From: a bacterium
GTDB lineage: Bacteria; Bacillota; Bacilli; Lactobacillales; Streptococcaceae
Assembly: GCA_905221065.1 (NCBI GenBank)
Contig: CAJNBS010000001.1
Location: forward strand, 267,009-331,008
DNA: 64,000 nt
Reading direction: 5' to 3'
Made by a program: the position numbers and the translations under genes. The notes beneath the pieces are model-generated. The model was not told the origin of the DNA, made no database searches, and was given only the letters and a program-made list of their open reading frames with translations. Below, in pieces: positions 51,563 through 60,900 of the stretch. Each line of letters starts with the position of its first letter. Position 1 is the first letter of the stretch.

Positions 51563-51591
51563 ATTGTAAACGCTTTCTATTTGTTTGTCAA
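51563..51591 (-). promoter_or_regulatory. Promoter of the butanediol dehydrogenase gene
   Basis: TTGACA (51586-51591), 17-base spacer, TACAAT (51563-51568) on the minus strand. Confidence 0.85.
51565..51578 (-). promoter_or_regulatory. cre (CcpA) site inside that promoter
   Basis: AGAAAGCGTTTACA on the minus strand matches TGNNANCGNTNNCA except for the first base, with extra flanking match. It covers the spacer and the -10, so CcpA should repress the gene on rapidly used sugars. Confidence 0.75.
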
Positions 51592-51622
51592 GAAAAAAAC
51601 CAACCTCAGGGCTGGTTTCTTT
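51592..51622 (-). terminator. gatB terminator
   Basis: Minus strand AAACCAGCC/GGTTGGTTT stem with one G-U pair and a T7 run. Confidence 0.8.
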
Positions 51623-51628
51623 TACATA

Positions 51629-53071
51629 TTAATCTTCTTTCAACTTGGCCAATTCCTGTGCAAGAAGTTTAAGGGCAACTTGTGGGTTGGCTTGGCCTTT
51701 GGTTGCTTTCATGAGGAAGCCTGTGAAGGCCTTGTCTGCGTTGCGTTTGCCTGACTTGAAGTCGGCAACGGCTGCTTCATTATCCGCAAAGACTTGGTGG
51801 ATGATTGGAATCAAGACAGCTGGATCTGAGATTTGAACCATGCCTGCTTTTTCAACGTATTCACGCGCGCCACCACCATTTTTAGCCAGGTGGACAAAGA
51901 CTTTCTTGGCAATCTTAGATGAAATAGTACCGTCTTCGATGATGGCAATCATTTCAACCAAGTTTTCTGGTGTCAATTCGATTTGTTCCAGTGTCTTGCC
52001 TTCAGCGTTCAAGAACTGAGCGACTTCACCTTGGAGCCAGTTAGAGACTTGTTTAGCATCGCTACCGAGGGCAACAGCTTTCTCAAAGAAGTCAGAAGTG
52101 ACTTTGTTTGCAGTCAATTGGCTAGCATCGTAGTCTGACAAGCCAAGGTCAGCCACGTAGCGTGCACGGCGTTCTTTTGGAAACTCTGGCAATTCAGTCC
52201 GCATTTCCTCAATCCACTCGTCTGAGATTTCAAAGAGAGGTAGGTCTGGTTCTGGGAAGTAGCGATAGTCTGCAGCACCTTCCTTGACACGCATGAGAAT
52301 GGTTGCCTTGTTGGCTTCATCGTAACGGCGTGTTTCTTGGCGGATTTGACCACCTGATCGAAGGATTTCAGCTTGACGTTGAACTTCGTATTCAAGACCC
52401 TTACGGACATTTGAGAAGGAATTGAGGTTCTTCAACTCTGTCTTGGTACCGAATTTTTCTTGACCATAAGGACGAAGAGAAATGTTGGCATCCACACGCA
52501 TCGAACCTTCTTCCATCTTAACGTCAGAAATGCCAGCATACTGGATAACTTCCTTGAGGGCTGTTAGATAAGCATAGGCTTCTTCTGGCGAGCGCATGTC
52601 GGCTTCAGAGACAATCTCAATCAAAGGCACCCCTTGGCGGTTGAGGTCAACGTAAGAGTAGCCATCTGTACCGTGGGTGTTCTTACCAGCGTCTTCCTCT
52701 AGGTGGGCACGCTCGATACCGATTTTCTTAGTCGTACCGTCTTCTAGCTCCACTTCAATCCAACCGTTGTAGCCAATTGGCTCATCAAACTGAGAAATTT
52801 GGTAGGCTTTGGGATTATCAGGGTAGAAGTAGTTTTTGCGGTCAAAGTGCATCTTCTTGTGGATGTCCATGTTGAGGGCAAGAGCAGCCTTGATACCAGC
52901 ATCGACAACACCTTTATTGAGAACAGGAAGTACTCCTGGGAAAGACCAGTCAATTACGTTAGTGTTAGCATTTTGGTCATTTCCAAAGTGGGCAGAAGTA
53001 GGTGAGAAGATTTTTGAATTGGTGTTGAGCTCTACGTGGACTTCAAGTCCAATGACTGTTTCAAAGTTCAT
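51629..53071 (-). CDS. gatB: Asp/Glu-tRNA amidotransferase subunit B
   Basis: Part of GatCAB, which turns Glu-tRNA-Gln and Asp-tRNA-Asn into the amidated forms. The 480-residue protein has the family start [17 protein letters not shown], the kinase-like core [16 protein letters not shown] and a C-terminal YqeY-like tRNA-binding domain. It overlaps gatA by one base. Confidence 0.97.
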   Translation of the reverse strand: MNFETVIGLEVHVELNTNSKIFSPTSAHFGNDQNANTNVIDWSFPGVLPVLNKGVVDAGIKAALALNMDIHKKMHFDRKNYFYPDNPKAYQISQFDEPIGYNGWIEVELEDGTTKKIGIERAHLEEDAGKNTHGTDGYSYVDLNRQGVPLIEIVSEADMRSPEEAYAYLTALKEVIQYAGISDVKMEEGSMRVDANISLRPYGQEKFGTKTELKNLNSFSNVRKGLEYEVQRQAEILRSGGQIRQETRRYDEANKATILMRVKEGAADYRYFPEPDLPLFEISDEWIEEMRTELPEFPKERRARYVADLGLSDYDASQLTANKVTSDFFEKAVALGSDAKQVSNWLQGEVAQFLNAEGKTLEQIELTPENLVEMIAIIEDGTISSKIAKKVFVHLAKNGGGAREYVEKAGMVQISDPAVLIPIIHQVFADNEAAVADFKSGKRNADKAFTGFLMKATKGQANPQVALKLLAQELAKLKED

Positions 53072-54537
53072 TAGTTGTCACCTCCAAAAATCACGGGTTG
53101 TTGTTTGTGGTAGTCTGTTGTTGCTTCAAAAGCAGCAGCAGCTTGGTAAATGGTTTCCTCTGAGTATTTAGGACCAATCAATTGGAGCCCGACAGGTAGA
53201 CCTTGAGAGAATCCAGCAGGAATCGAAATTCCTGGTAGTCCAGCCAAGTTGACAGGAATTGTCAAAAGGTCAGCCAAGTACATGGCAACTGGGTCATGGT
53301 TGAGTGAGTCCAAGTCATAGGCAATGCTTGGAGCAGTTGGGCCCAAAATCAAGTCGTAATCCGCAAAGACGTTTTCGAAATCTTGGATGATGAGGGTACG
53401 GACTTGTCCAGCTTTTTTGTAGTAGGCATCGTAGTAACCTGATGAAAGACTGAAAGTACCTAGCATGATACGACGTTTCACTTCTTCACCGAAACCTTGG
53501 CTACGGCTGTTTACATAGATTTCATCAAGATTAGTCGCATCCTCTGCGCGGTAGCCGTAACGGATGCCATCAAAACGTTGCAAGTTTGATGAGGCTTCTG
53601 ATGAAGCGATAATGTAGTAAACGGCAACACCGTATTTAGAGTGAGGAAGACTAACTTCTTCGACAATGGCACCAAGTTTTTCAAAGTGTTTAGCTGCGTT
53701 CAGAATAGTTTCCTTCACCTCTGGGTCAATCCCTTCACCAAGGTATTCCTTAGGCAAAGCAATTTTCATGCCCTTGATGTCTTGACCGATTTTTGAAGTA
53801 AAGTCAGCAATGCGGACAGGAGCAGAAGTAGAGTCTTTGGCATCTTCGCTGGCAATAGCGTTAAGCAAGAGGGCATTTTCCTTAACAGTAGGAGCAAAAG
53901 GGCCAATCTGGTCTAATGAGCTACCGAAGGCAATGAGACCGAAACGTGAAACCGTTCCGTAGGTTGGTTTGAGACCAACAATCCCGTTGAAGGCGGCAGG
54001 TTGGCGGATAGAACCACCGGTATCAGAACCAAGTGACAAGCGGACTTGACCAGAAGCTACAGCTGCGGCAGAACCACTTGAAGAACCCCCAGGAACCTTG
54101 CTATGGTCCCAAGCATTTTTAGTGGCACCGTAGTGAGAAGTCTCACCTGAACCACCCATGGCAAATTCGTCCATGTTAGTTTTCCCTACGACAATCATGC
54201 CTTTGGCTTTTGCATTGGAAACGGCTGTCGCATCAAAGATAGGCTCGTAGTTGTAGAGCATTTTTGAGGCAGCAGTTGTCAGAATACCGTCTGTAGAGAT
54301 ATTATCTTTAACAGCAAGCGGAATTCCTGAAAGGACATTATCAGCGTCAATTCCAGCTTCATCAATAGCCTTAGCTTGCGCAAGGGCTTGCTCCTCAGCG
54401 ATTGTGACGAAAGCGTTGATAGCTGTCTCGCGAGATTGGATATCTTCAAGCGTTGCTTGGGTTAATTCAGTTGCAGAAATTTCCTTAGAGACAAGGAGAT
54501 TGTGCAACTCTTCAATGGTTTTATTGTTAAAAGTCAT
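53071..54537 (-). CDS. gatA: Asp/Glu-tRNA amidotransferase subunit A
   Basis: Glutaminase subunit supplying ammonia (488 residues). The amidase signature with its Ser-cisSer-Lys triad is visible: Lys in [20 protein letters not shown] and [16 protein letters not shown]. It overlaps gatC by one base. Confidence 0.97.
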   Translation of the reverse strand: MTFNNKTIEELHNLLVSKEISATELTQATLEDIQSRETAINAFVTIAEEQALAQAKAIDEAGIDADNVLSGIPLAVKDNISTDGILTTAASKMLYNYEPIFDATAVSNAKAKGMIVVGKTNMDEFAMGGSGETSHYGATKNAWDHSKVPGGSSSGSAAAVASGQVRLSLGSDTGGSIRQPAAFNGIVGLKPTYGTVSRFGLIAFGSSLDQIGPFAPTVKENALLLNAIASEDAKDSTSAPVRIADFTSKIGQDIKGMKIALPKEYLGEGIDPEVKETILNAAKHFEKLGAIVEEVSLPHSKYGVAVYYIIASSEASSNLQRFDGIRYGYRAEDATNLDEIYVNSRSQGFGEEVKRRIMLGTFSLSSGYYDAYYKKAGQVRTLIIQDFENVFADYDLILGPTAPSIAYDLDSLNHDPVAMYLADLLTIPVNLAGLPGISIPAGFSQGLPVGLQLIGPKYSEETIYQAAAAFEATTDYHKQQPVIFGGDN

Positions 54538-54839
54538 TAGGCATCTCCTCCATCGTCTAGGATAGCTGGTACCTTGATATAGTAGTTGTCTTTTTCAGGT
54601 ACGTTTTTAAACAAGCGATCACGGTCTGTTCCTTCTTCGGCCACATCAGGGCGGAGTACGGTCTTACGGTCAGCCATAGTTGTAGTAGGTGCGACACCGG
54701 TTGTGTCAACTTCGTCCAGCAATTCAACCATGTCAACAATCTTAGACAAGGTGGTCGCAAAGGCAGCAGTTTCTTCTTCAGAGAATCTTAATTTTGAAAG
54801 ATTGGCAACGTGTGTTACCTCTTCTTGCGTAATTTTCAT
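54537..54839 (-). CDS. gatC: Asp/Glu-tRNA amidotransferase subunit C
   Basis: Small stabilising subunit of GatCAB (100 residues). It reads [21 protein letters not shown] and ends in the [19 protein letters not shown] tail typical of GatC. Start 54839 follows AAAGGATGCAAG; the longer frame to 54965 has no support and would cover the promoter. Confidence 0.95.
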   Translation of the reverse strand: MKITQEEVTHVANLSKLRFSEEETAAFATTLSKIVDMVELLDEVDTTGVAPTTTMADRKTVLRPDVAEEGTDRDRLFKNVPEKDNYYIKVPAILDDGGDA

Positions 54840-54879
54840 CTTGCATCCTTTCGTGAAATGATGATTTTTAGTCTGTTCT

Positions 54880-54888
54880 ATTTTACCA
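54880..54888 (-). promoter_or_regulatory. Extended -10 promoter for gatCAB
   Basis: TGGTAAAAT on the minus strand, 40 bases before gatC; no clear -35. Confidence 0.5.
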
Positions 54889-54966
54889 TATTTTCCTATA
54901 AATAAGGGAGGGAAAGGTGAAAAAAGACAAGTGGAGGATGGAGATTGGTTTTTTGAAAGAGACAAA

Positions 54967-55076
54967 AAAATAGCCGTCCTAACTTTGGCGAGTTAACGAG
55001 CTATTTTTTAGTTATGTAATTACAGCCACCGTCTTAAACGGCTCTGTGGGGTGTTGTTGACGCAACACCTTTTTCT
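54967..55076 (-). ncRNA. Candidate small RNA or leader, unannotated
   Basis: A complete transcription unit is visible on the minus strand: promoter at 55083-55110, then about 110 bases with two hairpins (GGTGTTG/CAACACC and AGCCGT/ACGGTGGCT type), ending in AAAAAATAGC .. GCTATTTTTTT, an intrinsic terminator. No reading frame of note lies in it. It could be a free small RNA, an attenuated leader of gatCAB, or a relic of a type I antitoxin RNA. On the plus strand the hairpin near 55057-55074 (GGTGTTG/CAACACC + T5) is also terminator-like. Confidence 0.6.
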
Positions 55077-55082
55077 ATATTT

Positions 55083-55110
55083 ATTGTAACATTTATTTGG
55101 AAAATTGCAA
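55083..55110 (-). promoter_or_regulatory. Promoter of the candidate small RNA
   Basis: TTGCAA (55105-55110), 16-base spacer, TACAAT (55083-55088) with an upstream TG, on the minus strand. Confidence 0.7.
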
Positions 55111-55153
55111 GGGGAATTGTTCTACTTTAGCAGTGTCTAACATAAAATAGAAA

Positions 55154-55182
55154 TTGAAAAAAATGCTAAAATCCGATATAAT
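55154..55182 (+). promoter_or_regulatory. prfC promoter
   Basis: TTGAAA (55154-55159), 17-base spacer, TATAAT (55177-55182); leader of about 80 bases before prfC. Confidence 0.8.
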
Positions 55183-55271
55183 GAAGTGTTGAAAGGAATG
55201 GTAAAATCCAATGTAGAAATCATTCTTAGCTATTGAACCAAGAAAAATAGAGAATCAAAGAAAGAGAACTT

Positions 55272-56816
55272 ATGAATATTCAAGAAGAAATTAAGAAACG
55301 TCGTACCTTTGCCATCATCTCTCACCCGGACGCGGGGAAAACTACCATTACTGAGCAGTTGCTCTACTTTGGGGGCGAGATTCGTGAGGCTGGTACGGTT
55401 AAAGGAAAGAAAACAGGAACTTTTGCCAAGTCTGACTGGATGGATATCGAGAAGCAACGTGGGATTTCGGTTACTTCATCTGTTATGCAATTTGACTACG
55501 ATGGCAAGCGCGTGAATATCCTAGATACACCAGGGCACGAGGACTTCTCTGAAGATACCTATCGTACCTTGATGGCGGTGGATGCTGCGGTCATGGTTGT
55601 GGACTCTGCCAAGGGTATTGAGGCCCAAACTAAGAAATTGTTTGAAGTTGTCAAACACCGTGGTATTCCTGTCTTTACCTTTATGAACAAGCTAGACCGT
55701 GACGGTCGTGAGCCACTAGACCTTTTGCAAGAATTGGAAGAAGTCTTGGGCATTGCTAGCTATCCGATGAACTGGCCGATTGGGATGGGGAAAGCTTTTG
55801 AAGGCTTGTATGATCTCTATAACCAACGCTTGGAGCTCTATAAAGGGGATGAGCGTTTTGCTAGTTTGGAAGATGGAGATAAACTCTTTGGCAGCAATCC
55901 TTTCTACGAGCAAGTTAAAGATGATATTGAGCTTTTAAATGAAGCTGGAAATGAGTTTTCAGAGGAAGCAATCCTTGCTGGAGAATTGACACCTGTCTTC
56001 TTCGGTTCGGCTCTTACTAACTTTGGTGTGCAGACCTTCCTTGAAACTTTCCTCAAGTTTGCTCCAGAACCACATGGACACAAGAAAACAGATGGCGAAA
56101 TTGTGGATCCTTATGACAAGGATTTCTCAGGATTTGTCTTTAAAATCCAAGCCAACATGGACCCTCGTCACCGTGACCGTATTGCCTTTGTCCGTATCGT
56201 ATCAGGTGAATTTGAGCGTGGCATGAGCGTCAATCTGCCTCGTACTGGTAAGGGTGCTAAACTGTCGAATGTGACTCAGTTTATGGCGGAAAGTCGTGAG
56301 AATGTGACCAATGCCGTGGCAGGTGATATTATCGGGGTTTACGATACCGGTACTTATCAAGTTGGGGATACCTTGACGGTTGGAAAAAACAAGTTTGAAT
56401 TTGAACCCCTGCCAACCTTTACTCCTGAAATTTTCATGAAAGTTTCGGCTAAGAACGTCATGAAGCAAAAATCCTTCCACAAGGGGATTGAGCAATTGGT
56501 GCAAGAGGGAGCCATTCAGCTTTATAAGAATTACCAAACAGGTGAGTACATGCTAGGAGCTGTTGGTCAACTTCAGTTTGAAGTCTTTAAGCACCGTATG
56601 GAAGGCGAGTACAACGCAGAAGTGGTCATGAGCCCAATGGGTAAAAAGACCGTTCGCTGGATTAAACCAGAGGACTTGGATGAACGGATGTCATCAAGCC
56701 GCAATATCTTGGCCAAAGATCGTTTCGACCAGCCAGTCTTCCTCTTTGAAAATGACTTTGCCCTCCGTTGGTTTGCGGACAAGTATCCAGATGTAGAGTT
56801 GGAGGAGAAGATGTAA
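55272..56816 (+). CDS. prfC: Peptide chain release factor 3
   Basis: GTPase that recycles RF1 and RF2 after termination (514 residues). The G1 loop is [16 protein letters not shown]3 is [12 protein letters not shown] and G4 is [10 protein letters not shown]; domain II and the RF3-type C-terminal domain follow. It is the last recognised core gene before the accessory region. Confidence 0.97.
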   Translation: MNIQEEIKKRRTFAIISHPDAGKTTITEQLLYFGGEIREAGTVKGKKTGTFAKSDWMDIEKQRGISVTSSVMQFDYDGKRVNILDTPGHEDFSEDTYRTLMAVDAAVMVVDSAKGIEAQTKKLFEVVKHRGIPVFTFMNKLDRDGREPLDLLQELEEVLGIASYPMNWPIGMGKAFEGLYDLYNQRLELYKGDERFASLEDGDKLFGSNPFYEQVKDDIELLNEAGNEFSEEAILAGELTPVFFGSALTNFGVQTFLETFLKFAPEPHGHKKTDGEIVDPYDKDFSGFVFKIQANMDPRHRDRIAFVRIVSGEFERGMSVNLPRTGKGAKLSNVTQFMAESRENVTNAVAGDIIGVYDTGTYQVGDTLTVGKNKFEFEPLPTFTPEIFMKVSAKNVMKQKSFHKGIEQLVQEGAIQLYKNYQTGEYMLGAVGQLQFEVFKHRMEGEYNAEVVMSPMGKKTVRWIKPEDLDERMSSSRNILAKDRFDQPVFLFENDFALRWFADKYPDVELEEKM

Positions 56817-56824
56817 ATCGTTAC

Positions 56825-56856
56825 AAATGACTAGCAACATAAAGTTGCTGTCATTT
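56825..56856 (+). terminator. Hairpin after prfC
   Basis: AAATGAC-(T)-AGCAAC pairs with GTTGCT-GTCATTT around a 5-base loop, eight bases past the stop. There is no T-run, so termination is uncertain. Confidence 0.45.
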
Positions 56857-56859
56857 GAC

Positions 56860-57440
56860 GGTAACCGCTATGGCGGTCTACCTAAACGCTTCACTAGGAA
56901 AAATCCACGAATATTATCGATTCGTGGATTTTTCCGTCGTAAAGGCAAGGAAGCAAAGTGTATGACTGTCTTATTAACTGAGTTTTATAAATGTAATCGA
57001 TTTGCCAAACTCCGTGTCGTAGTTCAGTAAATTTATTTGATTGTGTAACAATCTGAGTAACTAACGCTAAGTTTCTATGGAACTTGGCTAGGCGCTCCAC
57101 TAGTAAAGTTTTACGAATATTGTCGATTCGTAAAACTTTACGTCGTAACGATTAGATAGTGTATGACCTAACTGCCTAACTAACTACATTTGGCAAATAG
57201 AATTGGTTTACCAAACTCCGTGTCGTGGTGTAATAATCAGTCTACCTAAACGCTTTGCTAGGCAGAGTCCGCGAATGATATCGCTTCGTAAAACTTTCCG
57301 TCGTGACGGGTAGAAAGTGGCCTAGCTAACTGCCTCACTAACTTCGTGTAGTAATGTAAACATGGGTAAGCGTTGTGTAATTTTATCTACACGCCATTAA
57401 TAAGCAAAGTCCAGGAATGCTATCAATTCTTGGGCTTTTT
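56860..57440. repeat. Tandem array of four diverged hairpin-bearing units
   Basis: Units repeat with the same layout: a CTAG-type lead-in, a long hairpin with a seven-base loop, a CGTCGT word after it, then a spacer with CCAAACTCCGTGTCGT (57005-57020 and 57211-57226). The main hairpins are at 56899-56933 (14-bp perfect stem, loop ATTATCG), 57103-57141 (16-bp perfect stem, loop ATTGTCG), about 57264-57296 (decayed, loop GATATCG) and 57406-57438 (13 bp, two G-U, loop GCTATCA). Units 1 and 2 are exactly 206 bases apart. Stems differ in sequence but keep pairing. No credible protein frame is seen. Confidence 0.75.
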
Positions 57441-57823
57441 TACGTGGAATTTTTTTGTAAGAGTTAGTAGGTCGAGCTATTTGCATTACGAAAGTGCAAC
57501 CTTGTTGCTTGTCGGTCTGCTCAAAAAATATCCGAGTAAACTATATACTTTGAAATTTACTATCTCTTAATTATAATGAAAACAGCGAAGAGTTCCTTGA
57601 ATAACATACAATATATATGTCTATGCGAAGAAAAATGATGCTCTTTTTGATTTTAGATAAGCATCACGCATTCGTCTGCAAAAATAATGGATTTCTCTTT
57701 TTTATAGCCCGGTCAATGAGGGATTCAGTTGTCTAGTATATTAATTTTGTTTATCAATGGGGAATCCATACAAAACAAATCAGAAAATGCTTTTTTTTTT
57801 TAGCAAAAATACTAAAAAATAAG
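57441..57823. other. AT-rich gap before the adhesin promoter
   Basis: No gene recognised. It holds a small hairpin TTGCA/TGCAA near 57480-57500 and, at 57791-57801, an uninterrupted run of 11 T flanked by TGC and AGCA, 22 bases before the -35 of the adhesin promoter. Confidence 0.5.
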
Positions 57824-57852
57824 TTGACTTAACATAGTAATTTGTGTATAAT
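57824..57852 (+). promoter_or_regulatory. Promoter of the serine-rich repeat adhesin
   Basis: TTGACT (57824-57829), 17-base spacer, TATAAT (57847-57852). Confidence 0.85.
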
Positions 57853-57866
57853 AGGAAACGATTGCA
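57853..57866 (+). promoter_or_regulatory. cre-like (CcpA) site at the adhesin transcription start
   Basis: AGGAAACGATTGCA matches TGNAANCGNTNNCA except for the first base and begins one base after the -10, a usual repressing position. Confidence 0.55.
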
Positions 57867-57908
57867 TTAAGCTAACTACTGTAGCACTTTTTTGGAGGAA
57901 AAAAATAA

Positions 57909-60900
57909 ATGTTTTTCAGACGTCAAAAGGGTCAATATCGCGAAACTGATCGTGTGACTCGATACAAACTGGTAAAATCCGGTAAGCATTGGTTGAGAGC
58001 CTCAACTTCTCTTTTTGGCTTATTCAAGGTTTTGTGTGGTGGTGTAGATACTACCCAAGTTATGACTGAAGTAGTAGAAAACCAAACTAATCAAACGATT
58101 ACAGGTTTTGATATTATAAGAGGTATTGCAGCTACAGGTGCCGTATTAGGTGGGGCTGTTGCTACTCAGACAAAAGTTTTTGCAAACGAAGTGGTAGCTC
58201 TTGAAAAAACGTTAGATAGTTCAGATGCTCTAGCAACGCATGATACAGTTGTCCTTGGTACAACTGCAAAAGTGGATGCGGAGAATTCGGCAAGTCTGTC
58301 TAATTCAGTAAGCGAAAGTGTATCTACTTCAGAATCAGTATCCACTAGTCTATCAGCTAGCGCTAGCACTTCTGCAAGTATGTCAACAAGTGCCTCAGAA
58401 AGCGCATCAACTTCGGCTAGCGTCTCAGCAAGTACTTCTGTAAGCTCTAGTCAGTCGATGGTGGCGTCAGGTAATAGTGCACTTTCTACTACTGCTTCTG
58501 AGACTTCTGGAAAAGCAGAGTCTGTGTCAAAAGAAAGTCAGTTGGCTAAAGAAGGGTTATCTGCCTCTAAGCTAGGTGCTCCTGTATTGGAATCAACTAA
58601 ATTGGAAAAAGGTTTGGTTGATACGAATGCAGAAATAAGTAGTTTGGCGGGAGTAACTGCTGGTGCCATAGCAACATCGGAAGTTTCAGCTAAACAACAG
58701 GATGAAAATCGTAAGAAGTTAACCAAACTTTCAGCTGAAATGGGTGAGTACCTAGCAAAAGCGGTCGGTCTACCGAATAGTGATGCAGCCATAGCGAAAG
58801 TGAATGCTGCGGTGACTGCTATCGAGACAGCTCTTGCTAATCCTAAGGCAGATTTGACCGAAACTGTAAAACTAGCGACCTCTGCTCGTAACTCGATTGC
58901 TAATGCTGTATTGCGTAGCAGATCGGGGGCTAGAGATGCGCGTAATGGAGAAAACCTACAGGACGGCAGTGGTTTTAGAGCTTTTGGACCAGTTCGTAAA
59001 AATTTAATTTCTACAGTTTCCGCCTCTGATTATGATCCTCAAACTAAAATTGCTAGATGGACTATCAACCTGAATGCATGGAGTCCGCTTCATAATATCG
59101 GTGTTAAGGTGGCAGAAGGTAAAGGGGTTCATATTCAAAGTGCCACTTTTAATGGTGTTTCAATGGGTGAACCTCACCGAAGTGGCTCGGAGGTTACATT
59201 TAATTACAGACATGCATCGGGGGCGCGTGGTAATTTAGACGGTACGGTAGTTGTTAGCGCTAAACTTGATGACAATAGCAATGGTTCAGGAACTCGAATA
59301 CAAGTAGGGACAAGTTCAGCACCGATTTCTGAAAATACTGACGGAAATTACTCGGAAGTTCATTCTGTATCTGTATCGACTGGTCAAGGTGGAAGGGTTC
59401 GAGGTCCCCAATCAAGGGCGGTTTCGAATGCACCAACTATAACAGCTGATAACGAGAATATGACGGTATACAATGATGATAAAATTGAAAATGTTATCCG
59501 AATATCCAGAGGGCATTCTAGAACTAGTATAAACTTATGGGATAAGACAGCTGCTGACCCTATCCCTGGTGTGGATGTTGTAGGCCGTAATAAAGGTGTT
59601 CGTGGTTATTACGATAATATAACAGCTGCGCTTTTAGGAACTGTTGGGAACGGAACGGCTTCTGCGACAGTTGGGAAAACCTATTCTTATCAAATTGGTG
59701 CAACGAGTCCTAACCCTAACGCAGAAGGGACATATAAGACTATAACTATCACAGTCAAAGGATTTAATGACCGACAAGATCCTGCGAAAGGTGCTAGTGT
59801 TGCAGTTAATGATCCGACAAATCTGAGTCAGGCGGAAAAAGACCAAGTCTTGGCTAATTTTAAAGCGGCCAATGCAAACGTTCTCTCAAGTACAGACTAC
59901 AAAAAAGGAAATCAAGAAGGTTCCATCAGTGTAGCTAATAATGGAGATGTTACTATTACTTATCGTGATAGAACAACGGATAAAGTCACAAATAATGTTA
60001 AGTATGGTGTGGAGAAGACAACAGACCACTTCTATGCAGTAAGCAATGAGTCGGTGTCTAGTGTGAATCCAAGCAGTCTTGTGCGCCCAGTTGGCGGAGT
60101 GGCGAACTTCCCTAAGGGAACAACAGTTGCATGGAAACAAGGTCAAGCCCCTACAATGGCAGTAGGGACTCGGACTGCAACAGTAACTGTAACTCATCCA
60201 GATAAAACTACCACGGATTTAACATACAATTATACGGTTTATCCAAAGATTGAAGCTCAAAGTGCCAATGGGGTTACTGGAAAGTTCTTTGCATTTAAAG
60301 GAACGCAAGGATCAGACCTTAGTAAAGCAGAAGGAGGAGGCTGGGCTAACAACTATGGTAGAGATACGTTTGTATATACCAATAGTAAATCGCTTCCTTC
60401 AGGGACTAAGTGGTCCTATAAGTATCAATTAAATGGGACAGGTCCAGAGAAAACAACTGATATTACTAAAAATGGAACACCGACTTTTGGTGATGTGTGG
60501 TATACAACCAAGGAGAATTCAAGTTGGCCGGATCCTGTAAGTCACAAGACGACCTATACTGTGACAGCTGTCTATCCAACAGGTCGCTTAGGAGCTGCAT
60601 CAGCTAACGACCCAGCTCTTACAAGTGAAACAAGCTTTGAGTATACGGTAGTTGATCCGGTAGCTAAGAAAGTTTATGAGACAACAGTCGGGAAAACAGA
60701 TTCTTTGGAGGGTATTATTAATAACCCGGGCAACGCGATAAAAGACTCTGCTTCAGTACCGATGCCTAGTGGTCCAGAGCCAGCTACTACAACAACTTAC
60801 GCTTGGGAAACAACTCCAAGTGTTGCTAATCCAGGTATCTATACCCATAAGGTCAATGTTACTTTACCAAAAGGAGCTCTAACTAAAGACAATACAACTG

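Noticed and set aside
54840..54970. Fst-type toxin gene opposite the candidate small RNA
   Set aside because: Only a 13-residue frame at 54859 and an 18-residue charged frame at 54917 exist, without the toxin family pattern.
55716..56537. Several minus-strand frames inside prfC, tig and mutS2
   Set aside because: Shadows of well-recognised genes in preferred-codon DNA, without ribosome sites.
56827..57570. Short frames in the hairpin array (67-68 residues)
   Set aside because: They cross the palindromes on both strands and show no ribosome site or family resemblance.
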